From Hyphomonadaceae bacterium (lineage in GTDB: Bacteria > Pseudomonadota > Alphaproteobacteria > Caulobacterales > Aquidulcibacteraceae), in the NCBI GenBank assembly GCA_022843225.1, contig JALHOC010000008.1:1-64000 (forward strand): DNA of 64,000 nt, read 5' to 3'. The translations under genes and the position numbers were made by a program. Position 1 is the first letter of the stretch. Every line of letters begins with the position of its first letter. This document shows, in pieces, positions 9,803 through 19,354 of the stretch. The notes under the pieces are model-generated. The model had not been told where the DNA came from. It saw nothing but the letters and a program-made list of their open reading frames with translations, and ran no database searches.

Positions 9803-10351
9803 ATGCGCGGCGCTTTAGCGGCCATCGCGCTGAGTGTGGCTATTCTTGGCGGTTCTTTCGCCGTTGAGCAGGCGCTCGCCCAGCAGGGCGGCCAGCAATC
9901 GAAGCAAAAGGCGCGGCCAGCCCCGCCGCCGCCGATGCGCTGCCCAGATTTGGCGATCGGCACCTACGCGTTCGTTTCCCAAATCCCCGGCGACGCACCG
10001 CTCGCGCCGAACGAAATCGCGATCCAATGGATCATCAGCAATGCTGGAACAGCGGCGTATGAATCTCGCAACCCAGCTGCGCTATCGCTGCGCCTGGACT
10101 TTATGACGGCCGCCGGCGCGCAACCAATCACATCCATGGCGGCGCCTTCGCCCGCGCCCACCGGCGGAGTCATGCTGGCGCAGCATCAGAGTTGGCACGG
10201 CTATTTGCGCGCCACGCTGCCGCCTGAGGCACAGCGCCGGCGCTTGCGTCTGCGTCTAAGCTATGCTGGCGAGGACCGCATTGCGCCGAACGATTGCAGC
10301 ACGACCAACAACGTCCTGATGCTGTCGCCCGTTCCGCCGCGCCCCAGCTGA
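9803..10351 (+). CDS. Exported hypothetical protein with CARDB-like beta domain
   Basis: Signal peptide ALAAIALSVAILGGSFAVEQALAQQ, then PDLAIGTY...NEIAIQWIISNAGTAAYE...CSTTNN. Confidence 0.6.
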   Translation: MRGALAAIALSVAILGGSFAVEQALAQQGGQQSKQKARPAPPPPMRCPDLAIGTYAFVSQIPGDAPLAPNEIAIQWIISNAGTAAYESRNPAALSLRLDFMTAAGAQPITSMAAPSPAPTGGVMLAQHQSWHGYLRATLPPEAQRRRLRLRLSYAGEDRIAPNDCSTTNNVLMLSPVPPRPS

Positions 10352-10352
10352 T

Positions 10353-11579
10353 TTATCGCGCGTAGCCAGGCGCGGGCATGGGCGCTGCGCCTACGCTATC
10401 TTTCATTGAGGCTTCAAGGTCGCGCAGATACTCCTCCGCAACCTCGGCATGCTTAGGCGACAACATGAGGTGCAGGCTCGGCGGCTCTACATTCGAGGCC
10501 GTCATCCAGCCGCGCTTATACATGCCGCGCAGAATGGCGAAGCAATCGGCTTCATCGTGCGTGAACGAAACAATGCCCAGTTGCGGCCGACCCAGCACCC
10601 GGAAGCCAAGCTTCGACACGCCCGCTTCGATTTTCTCGCGCGCCTGGACCACCAAAGCTTGTTTGGCGCGATAGCCTTCGACCCCCAAATAATTCAGCAC
10701 CGCCCAAGCCGCAGCGATCGCCCCGCCAGGGCGGGTGCCTGCCAGCGTCGGCGTTAGCATGCGCCCCATAGGCCAAGGTCCGGCGTCGAACACCATGTGG
10801 TCCTTCATGGCCTTATCGCGAAACAGAAGCGTCGAAGCGCCCTTGGAGCAATAGCCGTATTTGTGCAGGTCCGATGAGATTGAGCGCACGCCGGGCGCGC
10901 GGAAATCCCAAATCGGCAAAGCCGCGCCGTTCATCTCCACGAAAGGCGCGAGGAAGCCGCCGACACACGCATCGACATGCAGCCAAAGATCGTTCCGCAA
11001 CGCTGCGGCGCTCAAGGCCTCGATCGGATCAATCAACCCAAACGGAAAGCACGGCGCCGAGCCGACAAGCATAATCGTGTTGGCATCGCAGGCGGCCTCC
11101 ATGGCAGCAACGTCCGCGAGAAAATCCTTCGTCGGTACGCGGCGGACTTCGAGATCCATCATCATCGCGGCTTTGTGAAATGCGGGATGCGCTGTGTCTG
11201 GCGTAACGAGATTACCTTGCCCGCTCTGGCCATTGGCGCGGGCAAAGTCACGCGCCGTTTTCACCGCCATGACGATGGAATCGGTCCCGCCAGAGGTCAT
11301 GGCGCCCGTAGCGCCCTCCGGCGCATGCAAGAGCGCCAGCGCGTTCGCGACCACTTCCCGCTCCATGCGCGCCAGCGAAGGAAACGCCATAGGCCCCAGG
11401 CCGTTCTCCTCCGAGAACATGGCATAGGCGGCCTTCTTCACGCGCTCCACATCCTCGCCGGCATTGAACACGTACATGCCGGTTCGGCCGTCGCGCCACT
11501 TCACGTCGCCTTGCGCCATGTCGCGCATGCGCGCTTCGAGGTCTGGCCAGGATGAGCCAGTCTGGGTCAGTTGGGTCAT
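10353..11579 (-). CDS. PLP-dependent decarboxylase/aminotransferase-fold enzyme, sphingosine-1-phosphate lyase-like
   Basis: MTSGGTDSIVMAVKTAR, HVDACVGGFLAPF, SSDLHKYGYCSKGASTLLFRD (PLP lysine motif of the S1P lyase-like group). Confidence 0.85.
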   Translation of the reverse strand: MTQLTQTGSSWPDLEARMRDMAQGDVKWRDGRTGMYVFNAGEDVERVKKAAYAMFSEENGLGPMAFPSLARMEREVVANALALLHAPEGATGAMTSGGTDSIVMAVKTARDFARANGQSGQGNLVTPDTAHPAFHKAAMMMDLEVRRVPTKDFLADVAAMEAACDANTIMLVGSAPCFPFGLIDPIEALSAAALRNDLWLHVDACVGGFLAPFVEMNGAALPIWDFRAPGVRSISSDLHKYGYCSKGASTLLFRDKAMKDHMVFDAGPWPMGRMLTPTLAGTRPGGAIAAAWAVLNYLGVEGYRAKQALVVQAREKIEAGVSKLGFRVLGRPQLGIVSFTHDEADCFAILRGMYKRGWMTASNVEPPSLHLMLSPKHAEVAEEYLRDLEASMKDSVGAAPMPAPGYAR

Positions 11580-11617
11580 AGCGATACTTTTGCGCCTCGC
11601 GGTCTGGGCGGCAAGCG

Positions 11618-11872
11618 CTAGCCGCGCGCGGCCAGCGCCGCCTCCAGAGCCTCGACCCGGACGCGCAGCGCGTCTGCCTCGATGCGGGCGGCGGCGGCAA
11701 CCTCCTTTACGGCCTCGAACTCATCTCGGGACACCAGATCCATTTCCGCCACGAAGCGATCCGCCTGGGCCCGCATGAAGCCCTTGGCCTCCTCGCTCGC
11801 GCCTTGGGCCATGCCCATGGCCCCCGTCATCAGCTTCGCCAGATCATCGAACACCGAGCTTTGCGTTTGCAT
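11618..11872 (-). CDS. Accessory factor UbiK/BMFP family protein
   Basis: 84 aa; VFDDLAKLMTGAMGMAQG...AEMDLVSRDEFEAVKEVA...RVEALEAALA coiled coil. Confidence 0.85.
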   Translation of the reverse strand: MQTQSSVFDDLAKLMTGAMGMAQGASEEAKGFMRAQADRFVAEMDLVSRDEFEAVKEVAAAARIEADALRVRVEALEAALAARG

Positions 11873-11952
11873 GTGGACCGAACCTCCGTTGGTACCTTAA
11901 AAGCCCGCTCTCGGGCCCGCGCAATGCGGCCTAACGCCAAGGGTGTGCGCCG

Positions 11953-12993
11953 GTGATTTTCGAAGCGATTCAATTCCCTCAACTCGATCCGGCCGCCTTG
12001 ACCATACCGGCGATCGCGGGCGTAGGGCCGTTTCACCTGCGTTGGTATGCGCTCGCCTATATCGCGGGGCTGGTGCTGGGCTGGCGCTGGATGGTGTGGC
12101 TGATCCGGCGCGACCGGCTCTGGACGCCAGCGCGGCCAGCGATGAGCGTGCCGCAGGCAGATGACTTTCTGTTCTGGGCGACGCTCGGCGTAATTCTGGG
12201 CGGTCGGCTTGGCTATGTGCTGTTCTACAAACCCGACATGATCTGGCGGAACCCGCTCGAAGTGTTCCAGATCTGGCAAGGCGGGATGAGCTTCCATGGC
12301 GGCTTGATTGGCGTCGCCATCGCCGCGATCTGGTTCGCGCGACAGAAGCACGTCAACGAAGAACAATATTCCAAGCTCGCGGCCAAGCATGCTGTCGCGC
12401 AAGCGCCACAAGGCAAAGCCGGCGACTACACACGTCTCGGCGACAAATGGATTCTAAAGACCGAGGCCGAAGCCGCGCGCGAAAAATCGAAAACCGACAC
12501 AGTCGACTTACTGCGTTTGGGCGATCTCGCCGCCGCTGCAGCTCCCTTGGGCTTGTTCTTTGGCCGCATCGCCAATTTCATCAATGGCGAATTGTGGGGC
12601 CGCACGACCACGGCGCCCTGGGGCGTTGTGTTCCCCGAGGGCGGCTACAATTGGGCCACGCGCGAATGGCAATTCCTCGGTTTCGAGCAGGCTCGCCACC
12701 CCACACAATTGTACGAAGCCGCGCTTGAAGGCGTTGCGCTGTTCGTGATCATCAATGTCATGACGCTGCGCTTCGACTCCCTGCGTCGACCTGGGCTGAA
12801 TGTCGGCGTATTTCTCGTGGCTTATGGGTTCTTCCGTTTCCTGATCGAATTCGTGCGCGAACCCGATGCACACATGCCGGAGGCGCTACGCGGCTCGCTG
12901 ACCATGGGGATGCTGCTGTCGGTTCCGATGGTTTTGATCGGCGCGTGGCTGATCCGAAGGGCGTTCGCCTCTCCAAAACTGGCGGCGGCGTGA
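11953..12993 (+). CDS. lgt: Prolipoprotein diacylglyceryl transferase
   Basis: GGRLGYVLFYKPDMI...WQGGMSFHGGLIGV...GRIANFINGELWGR...RHPTQLYEA; GTG start. Confidence 0.95.
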   Translation: MIFEAIQFPQLDPAALTIPAIAGVGPFHLRWYALAYIAGLVLGWRWMVWLIRRDRLWTPARPAMSVPQADDFLFWATLGVILGGRLGYVLFYKPDMIWRNPLEVFQIWQGGMSFHGGLIGVAIAAIWFARQKHVNEEQYSKLAAKHAVAQAPQGKAGDYTRLGDKWILKTEAEAAREKSKTDTVDLLRLGDLAAAAAPLGLFFGRIANFINGELWGRTTTAPWGVVFPEGGYNWATREWQFLGFEQARHPTQLYEAALEGVALFVIINVMTLRFDSLRRPGLNVGVFLVAYGFFRFLIEFVREPDAHMPEALRGSLTMGMLLSVPMVLIGAWLIRRAFASPKLAAA

Positions 12994-14039
12994 ACGAACT
13001 CAAAAAAAAACTGGTCGAGCGCATCCGCGAAACCGGGCCGATGACGGTCGCGGATTTCATGGCGTCGTGCCTCTACGATCCCGACGACGGTTATTACGCG
13101 ACCAGGCCCTCCATCGGCGGCAAAGGCGCGGATTTTGTCACCGCGCCTGAAGTGAGCCAGATGTTTGGCGAGCTGATCGGGCTTTGGTGCGCGCATGAGT
13201 GGGACGCGTTGGGTAAGCCGGCGCTCAACTTCATCGAGCTTGGCCCCGGGCGCGGCGTGCTGATGCAAGACGCCTGGCGCGCAACGCAACGCATTGAGGG
13301 CTTTCACGACGCCGCTAACATCGTGTTTATCGAAACCAGCGCGCCGTTGCGCGAAGAACAAGGCGAGCGCGTACCACTCGCGGAATGGGGCGAGCGGCTG
13401 GAAGACGCGCCGCCCGGCCCCAGCCTGATTATCGCCAATGAATTTCTCGATTGCCTTCCGATCCGCCAATTCATGCGCGGCGATACAGGCTGGCACGAAA
13501 AGCTCATCGGTCTCGATGATGCCGACCAGCTTGTCTTCGGCCTCAGCGCCGCGCTGCCCGCCGCCGATGATGATGTCCGCGAAGGCGCGGTGCGCGAAAT
13601 CGCGCCGGGCTTGGATGCGCTGATCTATGAGATCGAACAGCGCCTGCACGCAGCGCCCGGGCGTGCGCTGTTTATCGACTATGGCTACATAGCGCCGGAA
13701 GGCGCCGACACGCTGCAAGCGCTTAAGAGGCACACGAAAGTCGATCCGCTTGAAGCGCCCGGTGAAGCCGACCTCACCGCGCATGTGGACTTCGCGCGCG
13801 TCGCGCATCTGGCGCGCGAAGCCGGATTGCAAGTACACGGACCAATGACTCAAGGCGTGTTCCTGAAAGCGCTCGGCATTGACCTGCGCGTGGAGATGCT
13901 GACGAAGGCCAACCCATCGCTTGGTCCTCGCGTCGCGCGTGAAGCGCAACGTCTGACGCATGAAGATGAGATGGGCGCCCTGTTCAAGGTGATTTGTCTG
14001 TCGAGCCCCGACCTGCCCGCACCGGCCGGTTTCTTTTGA
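12990..14039 (+). CDS. SAM-dependent methyltransferase, MidA/NDUFAF7 family
   Basis: MTVADFMASCLYDPDDGYYATR...FVTAPEVSQMFGELIGLW...IELGPGRGVLMQD...IIANEFLDCLPIRQF; GTGA overlap with lgt stop. Confidence 0.92.
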   Translation: MNELKKKLVERIRETGPMTVADFMASCLYDPDDGYYATRPSIGGKGADFVTAPEVSQMFGELIGLWCAHEWDALGKPALNFIELGPGRGVLMQDAWRATQRIEGFHDAANIVFIETSAPLREEQGERVPLAEWGERLEDAPPGPSLIIANEFLDCLPIRQFMRGDTGWHEKLIGLDDADQLVFGLSAALPAADDDVREGAVREIAPGLDALIYEIEQRLHAAPGRALFIDYGYIAPEGADTLQALKRHTKVDPLEAPGEADLTAHVDFARVAHLAREAGLQVHGPMTQGVFLKALGIDLRVEMLTKANPSLGPRVAREAQRLTHEDEMGALFKVICLSSPDLPAPAGFF

Positions 14040-14049
14040 AAGTCGCGGC

Positions 14050-14811
14050 TTGAATCCTGATGCGCCTCCGCGCTGGACATCGACCGCGCTCGGCGACGTG
14101 CGCCATGGCTTTTTTGGCCGCGAGGGCGGTGTTTCGACGGGCATCTACGCTAGCTTGAACGCCGGCACAGGATCAAAGGACGATGCTGACGCTGTCGGGG
14201 AGAACCGCCGCCGCATCGCTGCTGCCCTTGATCTTCCTCCAACACATCTTCTCGGCGTGCATCAAGTGCACTCGCCGAAAGCTGTCTTCATAGACGCGCC
14301 GTGGGCGGGCGAGCGCCTAGAAGCGGACGCGCTAGTGACCACAACGCCTGGCTTGGCGATTTCCATTCTCACCGCCGATTGCGCGCCTGTGCTGCTTGCG
14401 GATGCTCGTGCAGGCGTGATTGGCGCGGCGCATGCGGGATGGAAAGGCGCCTTGGGCGGCGTGCTCGAAGCGACTATAGAACTCATGCGGTCGCATGGCG
14501 CGGAGAGCATCACTGCGGTGATCGGCCCCTGCATCCACCAGACCTCCTACGAAGTCGGGCCAGAATTCGAGGCGCGATTCGTAGAGGTCGAGCCGTTTTA
14601 TCGCCACTACTTCAGCGCGGGCGATGGCGATCGGCGCATGTTTGATCTGCCCGGGTTTTGCGTTGATCGGCTTGAGGCCTGCGGCGTCTCTACCACTGAC
14701 GTCTTGCAATGGGATACATATGCACACCCATCACGCCTTCATTCACATCGCCGCTCGGTGCATGAGAAGCTCGGCGATTATGGCCGCAATTGCTCCGTTA
14801 TCACGCTTTAA
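14050..14811 (+). CDS. pgeF: Peptidoglycan editing factor / laccase-domain (YfiH) protein
   Basis: HGFFGREGGVSTG, LLGVHQVHS, LTADCAPVLLAD, IGAAHAGWKGALGGV, IGPCIHQTSYEVG; TTG start. Confidence 0.93.
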   Translation: MNPDAPPRWTSTALGDVRHGFFGREGGVSTGIYASLNAGTGSKDDADAVGENRRRIAAALDLPPTHLLGVHQVHSPKAVFIDAPWAGERLEADALVTTTPGLAISILTADCAPVLLADARAGVIGAAHAGWKGALGGVLEATIELMRSHGAESITAVIGPCIHQTSYEVGPEFEARFVEVEPFYRHYFSAGDGDRRMFDLPGFCVDRLEACGVSTTDVLQWDTYAHPSRLHSHRRSVHEKLGDYGRNCSVITL

Positions 14812-14820
14812 GGCGGCGCC

Positions 14821-15600
14821 ATGACCGCGTTCGGCGATCTCCAGCAGTTGCGTGACAGTCCCATTCCAATTGAGGCAGTGGAACTCGGCGCCGCGCGCGG
14901 GTATCGCAGTCTGCCGATCGACGTTTCCCGCGAAGCGCATACAGAGCCGCTGGTTGACGTGCGCCAGTTCGGCCTCGCGGGCGAAAACTTCTACGCCTCG
15001 TCGCGCAATCCGCCGTATTATCACGCCATTCCTGGCGCCATTGATCGGCTGCTCTTGCGCGAAGGCGTGGCTAAGCGCTTGCAAGCAATCAATGCGCGTT
15101 TGGCGCCGGCGGATTTGGAGCTCTGGCTATTTGACGCTTGGCGCCCGCAGGCCGTGCAAATCTATTTTCACGATCACTGGTTCCCCGCCGACCTCAAGCG
15201 GCGCAACCCAGCGCTGACTGGGCAAGACCTGCTGGCGGAGGTCGAGCGTTATTGGGCCGCGCCCAGCACGGGCGACGATGCGCCCTCGCCTCATTCGACC
15301 GGCGGCGCCGTGGACCTCACCATCCGCTGGCGCGGCGGCGGCCATCTTTGGATGGGCTCTCTGTTCGACGACGCCTCCGAGATCGCGCATACGGCGCACT
15401 TGGAGTCGGCGAGCGACGTTTTCAGCTTCAGCGCCGATGAGGCGCGCGCCAATCGCCGGCTGCTCTACTGGCTGATGACGGAAGCGGGATTCGCCGCCAA
15501 CCCCTCCGAATGGTGGCACTTTTCCTATGGCGACCAGATGTGGGCCAAGCTGATCGGTGCGCCAGCGGCGCTCTATGGCGGGGTCCAGGCCTCGCCGTAA
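14821..15600 (+). CDS. M15 family D-Ala-D-Ala dipeptidase (VanX/DdpX type)
   Basis: LWLFDAWRPQAVQ, SPHSTGGAVDLTI (zinc ligands), EWWHFSYGDQMW. Confidence 0.93.
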   Translation: MTAFGDLQQLRDSPIPIEAVELGAARGYRSLPIDVSREAHTEPLVDVRQFGLAGENFYASSRNPPYYHAIPGAIDRLLLREGVAKRLQAINARLAPADLELWLFDAWRPQAVQIYFHDHWFPADLKRRNPALTGQDLLAEVERYWAAPSTGDDAPSPHSTGGAVDLTIRWRGGGHLWMGSLFDDASEIAHTAHLESASDVFSFSADEARANRRLLYWLMTEAGFAANPSEWWHFSYGDQMWAKLIGAPAALYGGVQASP

Positions 15601-15606
15601 CCGTGT

Positions 15607-15625
15607 CGCGGACGCAACGTCCGCG
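15607..15625 (+). terminator. Hairpin CGCGGACG-CAA-CGTCCGCG just after the vanX-like stop
   Basis: Perfect 8-bp stem with 3-nt loop 6 bp past the stop; no T-tract. Confidence 0.4.
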
Positions 15626-15718
15626 CGACGTGTCACGTAATTGCAGCAAATCATTTCGCGCGACCCGACTCAGCGTCTACAGACGGGCCAACCAGGAACG
15701 CGTGGGGCCCGCTGTCCG

Positions 15719-16654
15719 ATGAAACTCTTGTCCGGAAACTCGAACGCCACACTGGCAAAGGCGATCGCCGATCACCTGGACACGCCTTTGGCGCGCTCGG
15801 AATTCAAGCGTTTCAAGGATAATGAGATTTTCGTCGAAATCCAGGAAAACGTCCGCGGCGAGGACGTGTTCCTGATCCAATCGACCTCCTTCCCCGCCAA
15901 TGACAATCTAATGGAATTGCTGATCGGGATCGACGCGCTGCGGCGCGCGTCGGCGCGGCGCATCACGGCGGTCATCCCGTATTACGGCTACGGACGACAG
16001 GATCGCAAAGTCGGTGGGCGCACGCCAATCTCGGCCAAGCTTGTCGCTAACCTCGTGGTTACCGCCGGCGCTGATCGTGTGCTGACGCTGGAGCTGCACG
16101 CGGGCCAGATCCAAGGCTTCTTCGACATCCCGACCGACAACCTCTTCTCCACGCCCGTGCTGGAACGCGACATCCGCGAGAAGCACAAGGACGTGTCCAA
16201 GCTCATGATCATTTCACCCGATGTCGGCGGCGTGGTGCGTGCGCGCGCGCTCGCCAATCGCCTGGGCGCCGATCTGGCCATCGTCGACAAGCGTCGCCCC
16301 AAGGCCGGCGAGAGCGAAGTGATGAACATTATCGGCGATGTCGAAGGTCGCGATTGCATCCTGATAGATGACATCGTCGATAGCGCCGGCACGCTCTGCA
16401 ATGCTGCCGAGGCGCTGCTCGGTGAGAAAGCCAAGTCGGTTTCGGCCTATGTGACCCATGGCGTTCTCTCCAACGGCGCGGTGGCGCGCGTGGAAGCCTC
16501 GAAGCTGAAGGAATTGGTCGTCACCAACTCGATCGACCCCGCACTGCGCAAGGGCGACAGCAAGAAAGTGCGCGTCATCTCGGTCGCTGCGCTCATGGGC
16601 GACGCGATCTGGCGGATTGCGAATGAACAGAGCGTCAGTTCGCTGTTCGAGTAG
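15719..16654 (+). CDS. prs: Ribose-phosphate pyrophosphokinase
   Basis: [50 protein letters not shown]; start trimmed to 15719. Confidence 0.96.
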   Translation: MKLLSGNSNATLAKAIADHLDTPLARSEFKRFKDNEIFVEIQENVRGEDVFLIQSTSFPANDNLMELLIGIDALRRASARRITAVIPYYGYGRQDRKVGGRTPISAKLVANLVVTAGADRVLTLELHAGQIQGFFDIPTDNLFSTPVLERDIREKHKDVSKLMIISPDVGGVVRARALANRLGADLAIVDKRRPKAGESEVMNIIGDVEGRDCILIDDIVDSAGTLCNAAEALLGEKAKSVSAYVTHGVLSNGAVARVEASKLKELVVTNSIDPALRKGDSKKVRVISVAALMGDAIWRIANEQSVSSLFE

Positions 16655-17083
16655 CTAGCCCTTGAACTGCGGCAGCACCGCCGCCAGGCGCGCGCCCATT
16701 TCCGCGCCCAGAGCCTGCAACCCGCTCATCGGTCGGATCATCACTTCAAAATCGACGATCATGCCGTCGGCGTCGAAGGCGATGAGGTCAACGCCCTTCA
16801 AGCTCTTGTCGCCAACACGCGCGCTGAACTCCAGCACCACGCTCATCCCATCGGCGGACGCCGCCTGGCGATGATAGGTAAAGTCTTCGAACACCTGCAT
16901 CACCGTGCCGAGCAGCAACAGCACCGCGTCCCGCGAGGGATACGGTTTGTGCGCCATGGGCGACCTGAACACGGCTTGTGGATGCACGATTGCGGCGAGA
17001 TCGCTCATATCCTTGCGCGCGACCATATCGTGCCAGCGCCGGAGCGACGCGGCGGCTTTTGGATCGAGGCCTTGCAGCGTCAT
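16655..17083 (-). CDS. NTF2/SnoaL-like family protein
   Basis: 142 aa; RWHDMVARKDMSDLAAIVHPQAVFRSPMAHKPYPSRDAV... Confidence 0.75.
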   Translation of the reverse strand: MTLQGLDPKAAASLRRWHDMVARKDMSDLAAIVHPQAVFRSPMAHKPYPSRDAVLLLLGTVMQVFEDFTYHRQAASADGMSVVLEFSARVGDKSLKGVDLIAFDADGMIVDFEVMIRPMSGLQALGAEMGARLAAVLPQFKG

Positions 17084-17196
17084 GCCCGCTCCTGGGTCGC
17101 AGCGCTGGAGACGCCATCAAGACGCAGCTTTTTGAACATAGGCGCTCCTCTCGAGCGACGTTAGGTGAAATCCAGGCGGATCGCCAACGACAAAAG

Positions 17197-17223
17197 GGGC
17201 GGCAACGCAATGCGTCGCCGCCC
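17197..17223 (-). terminator. Terminator-like hairpin downstream of the ferritin-like gene
   Basis: GGGCGGC-a-ACGC-AAT-GCGT-c-GCCGCCC; CCTTTTG follows on the minus strand. Confidence 0.65.
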
Positions 17224-17248
17224 ACAAGGTGGGAGAGATCATGAATGC

Positions 17249-18370
17249 CTACTCGGCGGCGATTCGCGCCGCAGCCAGATTTTCCTTGGTCGGCAATGGC
17301 CGCTCTAATTGGCCCCAATCGATCAGCACGTCGCCAGCGAGATCCTCATACTTCAGCGCGCCGAGCACGTCGTATTTCGGCCGTACGCGATCGGTGAGCA
17401 GGCCGACGCGCTTCAAGTTCGGCATGATCCGCTCGAACAGGAGTTCCTGGAACAGCTTGATCACCATGGAATCCATGATGTGTTTGCGCGCGGCTTCTTC
17501 ATTGAAGCCATATTCCCGCACGACATCCATGCCGAACAGACGATCGCGCATGATCGCGCAGGCTTGATAGGCGAACTCGGCGCGATCCTCGATCTCTTGC
17601 TCCGGCAGCGCCTTTATCCAATCCTCGAGGTAATTGACGCCGAAAGCGACATGGCGGCCCTCGTCGCGCATCACCAGCTCAACGACCTGCTTCAAGAGCG
17701 GGTCCTTCGTCGTGCGCACTTGGGTGCCGAAGGCCGCAAGCGCCAACCCCTCAATGATCAGCTGCATGCCAATGAATTTGAGGTCCCAGCGCTCATCGGA
17801 AAGCACTTTATCGATCAAGGCTTTCAGGTTCTTGTTGACCGGATACATCATGCCGCAGCGACGTCGCAGGTAGCCGTTGAACACCTCGACATGGCGCGCT
17901 TCGTCAAAGGTCTGCGATGCGGCATAGAGCTTCGCGTCCGCCGTTGGCGCACAGGACACCAGTTGCGAGGCCACAAGCATCGCGCCCTGCTCGCCGTGTA
18001 GGAATTGGCTCATGGTTTGCGCATGGCCCTTCCAAGCGAAGCGCACTTTCTCTTCGTGGCTGAGCGCTTCGTATTCATGATAGCCATTCAACGCGCCGAT
18101 GCTTTCGTGCATCGGAAAGTCGTTCATGTCGCAGGGCGCGTCCCAATCGACATCCAACGTCGCGTTCCAGTTATGGACCTTGCCCAATTCATAGAGGCGG
18201 CGAATTTTCGCGTTCGCGCTGTCGTAGTCCCAATTGTATGAGCCCGTCAGCGGCGTCTTGAATATCTCGCGGATGGTCTCGACGTCGCTCATCGTTAGCT
18301 TGTCGGCGAGATCGTCGTTATCGAACGTGCGCACCTCTTGCGGGGGCTGGGTCACGAGCCGAACATGCAT
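17249..18370 (-). CDS. Ferritin-like diiron protein
   Basis: Two EExRH-type motifs (FDEARHVEVF, RDEGRHVAFG) plus EQGA helix; SD TAAGGGAGG upstream of ATG. Confidence 0.8.
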   Translation of the reverse strand: MHVRLVTQPPQEVRTFDNDDLADKLTMSDVETIREIFKTPLTGSYNWDYDSANAKIRRLYELGKVHNWNATLDVDWDAPCDMNDFPMHESIGALNGYHEYEALSHEEKVRFAWKGHAQTMSQFLHGEQGAMLVASQLVSCAPTADAKLYAASQTFDEARHVEVFNGYLRRRCGMMYPVNKNLKALIDKVLSDERWDLKFIGMQLIIEGLALAAFGTQVRTTKDPLLKQVVELVMRDEGRHVAFGVNYLEDWIKALPEQEIEDRAEFAYQACAIMRDRLFGMDVVREYGFNEEAARKHIMDSMVIKLFQELLFERIMPNLKRVGLLTDRVRPKYDVLGALKYEDLAGDVLIDWGQLERPLPTKENLAAARIAAE

Positions 18371-18481
18371 TTTTGCGCTCCTCCCTTAAAGATGACGGCA
18401 GCGTCAACTTTCTAGGGCGGTCCGCATTGATTCCGATCAACGGTACTGGGCGCCAGCGCTGGCGCGCCCTAAGTCGAGGGC

Positions 18482-19354
18482 ATGCGCCTCCCCCTGATCG
18501 CGTTCGCTGTGCTCCTGATGTCGGCCTGCGCCGGAAACATCGAAACCGAGGGCGACAAGCGCTTCCCCGTGTCCTCAGATTATCCCTCGGGGACCATGGA
18601 GCGGATCGACTTCACAGCTGGCGTTCCGGAGGCATGGCGCATTTCCGCTCTGCGCACGCCCGAGCGAGCCGAGGCGGATTGGAAGGTCGTGATCGTGACC
18701 GGCACGCCGTCCTGGAGCGAGTACTGGGCGCCCACGCTGGCCGGCGCTCCCGACAATTGGGAAGTCATCGTCGCCGACCGCCCAGGCTTCCAAACCAGTG
18801 AGCCGCAAGAGGCGGTGCGCGATCTGGCGCAACAGGCCGACGCCCTCGCGCCAATGCTGAACGCCCGCGAAGGGCAGCGCGTGCTGCTCGTTGGTCAGAG
18901 CTTTGGCGCGCCGGTGGCGACTTTGATGGCGCAGCGTCACGCGCGCGATGTGGACGCGGTGCTTCTAGTGTCCGCGTTCTTTGGCGACGCAGGGCCGACC
19001 GCGCGACGGATGCTGGGTGTTGGACGTGTGGTTCGCCCGCTGCTGCCGCGCGATCTCAAGAACTCGATCACGGAAGTCTCTGCCCAGCGCGAGCAATTGC
19101 CCGCGGTGTTTGAGGCCTTTGCCGCCCTGACCCAACCTGTCGTCTTCGTTCACGGCGATTCCGACAGTTTCGTGCCGCTCGAAGCCAACCAGCGCATCGC
19201 CGATGAGAACTCTCGTTCACTCATCTCAGTGCCTGACGGCGATCATTTCTTAAATGCGTGTTGTGTGCCGGCTTTGCTCGACGCAATGGCCGCTGCGATC
19301 GCGGAAGCGGAGGCGGCTACAGCAACATCTCGTTCGCGCCCGGTGGACGAATAA
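18482..19354 (+). CDS. Alpha/beta hydrolase, predicted lipoprotein
   Basis: Lipobox LLMSAC; nucleophile elbow LLVGQSFGAPVAT; VVFVHGDSDSFVP and DGDHFLN. Confidence 0.85.
   Translation: MRLPLIAFAVLLMSACAGNIETEGDKRFPVSSDYPSGTMERIDFTAGVPEAWRISALRTPERAEADWKVVIVTGTPSWSEYWAPTLAGAPDNWEVIVADRPGFQTSEPQEAVRDLAQQADALAPMLNAREGQRVLLVGQSFGAPVATLMAQRHARDVDAVLLVSAFFGDAGPTARRMLGVGRVVRPLLPRDLKNSITEVSAQREQLPAVFEAFAALTQPVVFVHGDSDSFVPLEANQRIADENSRSLISVPDGDHFLNACCVPALLDAMAAAIAEAEAATATSRSRPVDE

Noticed and set aside
12822-14144. 440-aa minus-strand ORF opposite midA
   Set aside because: Antisense of a well supported methyltransferase; no recognisable motifs.
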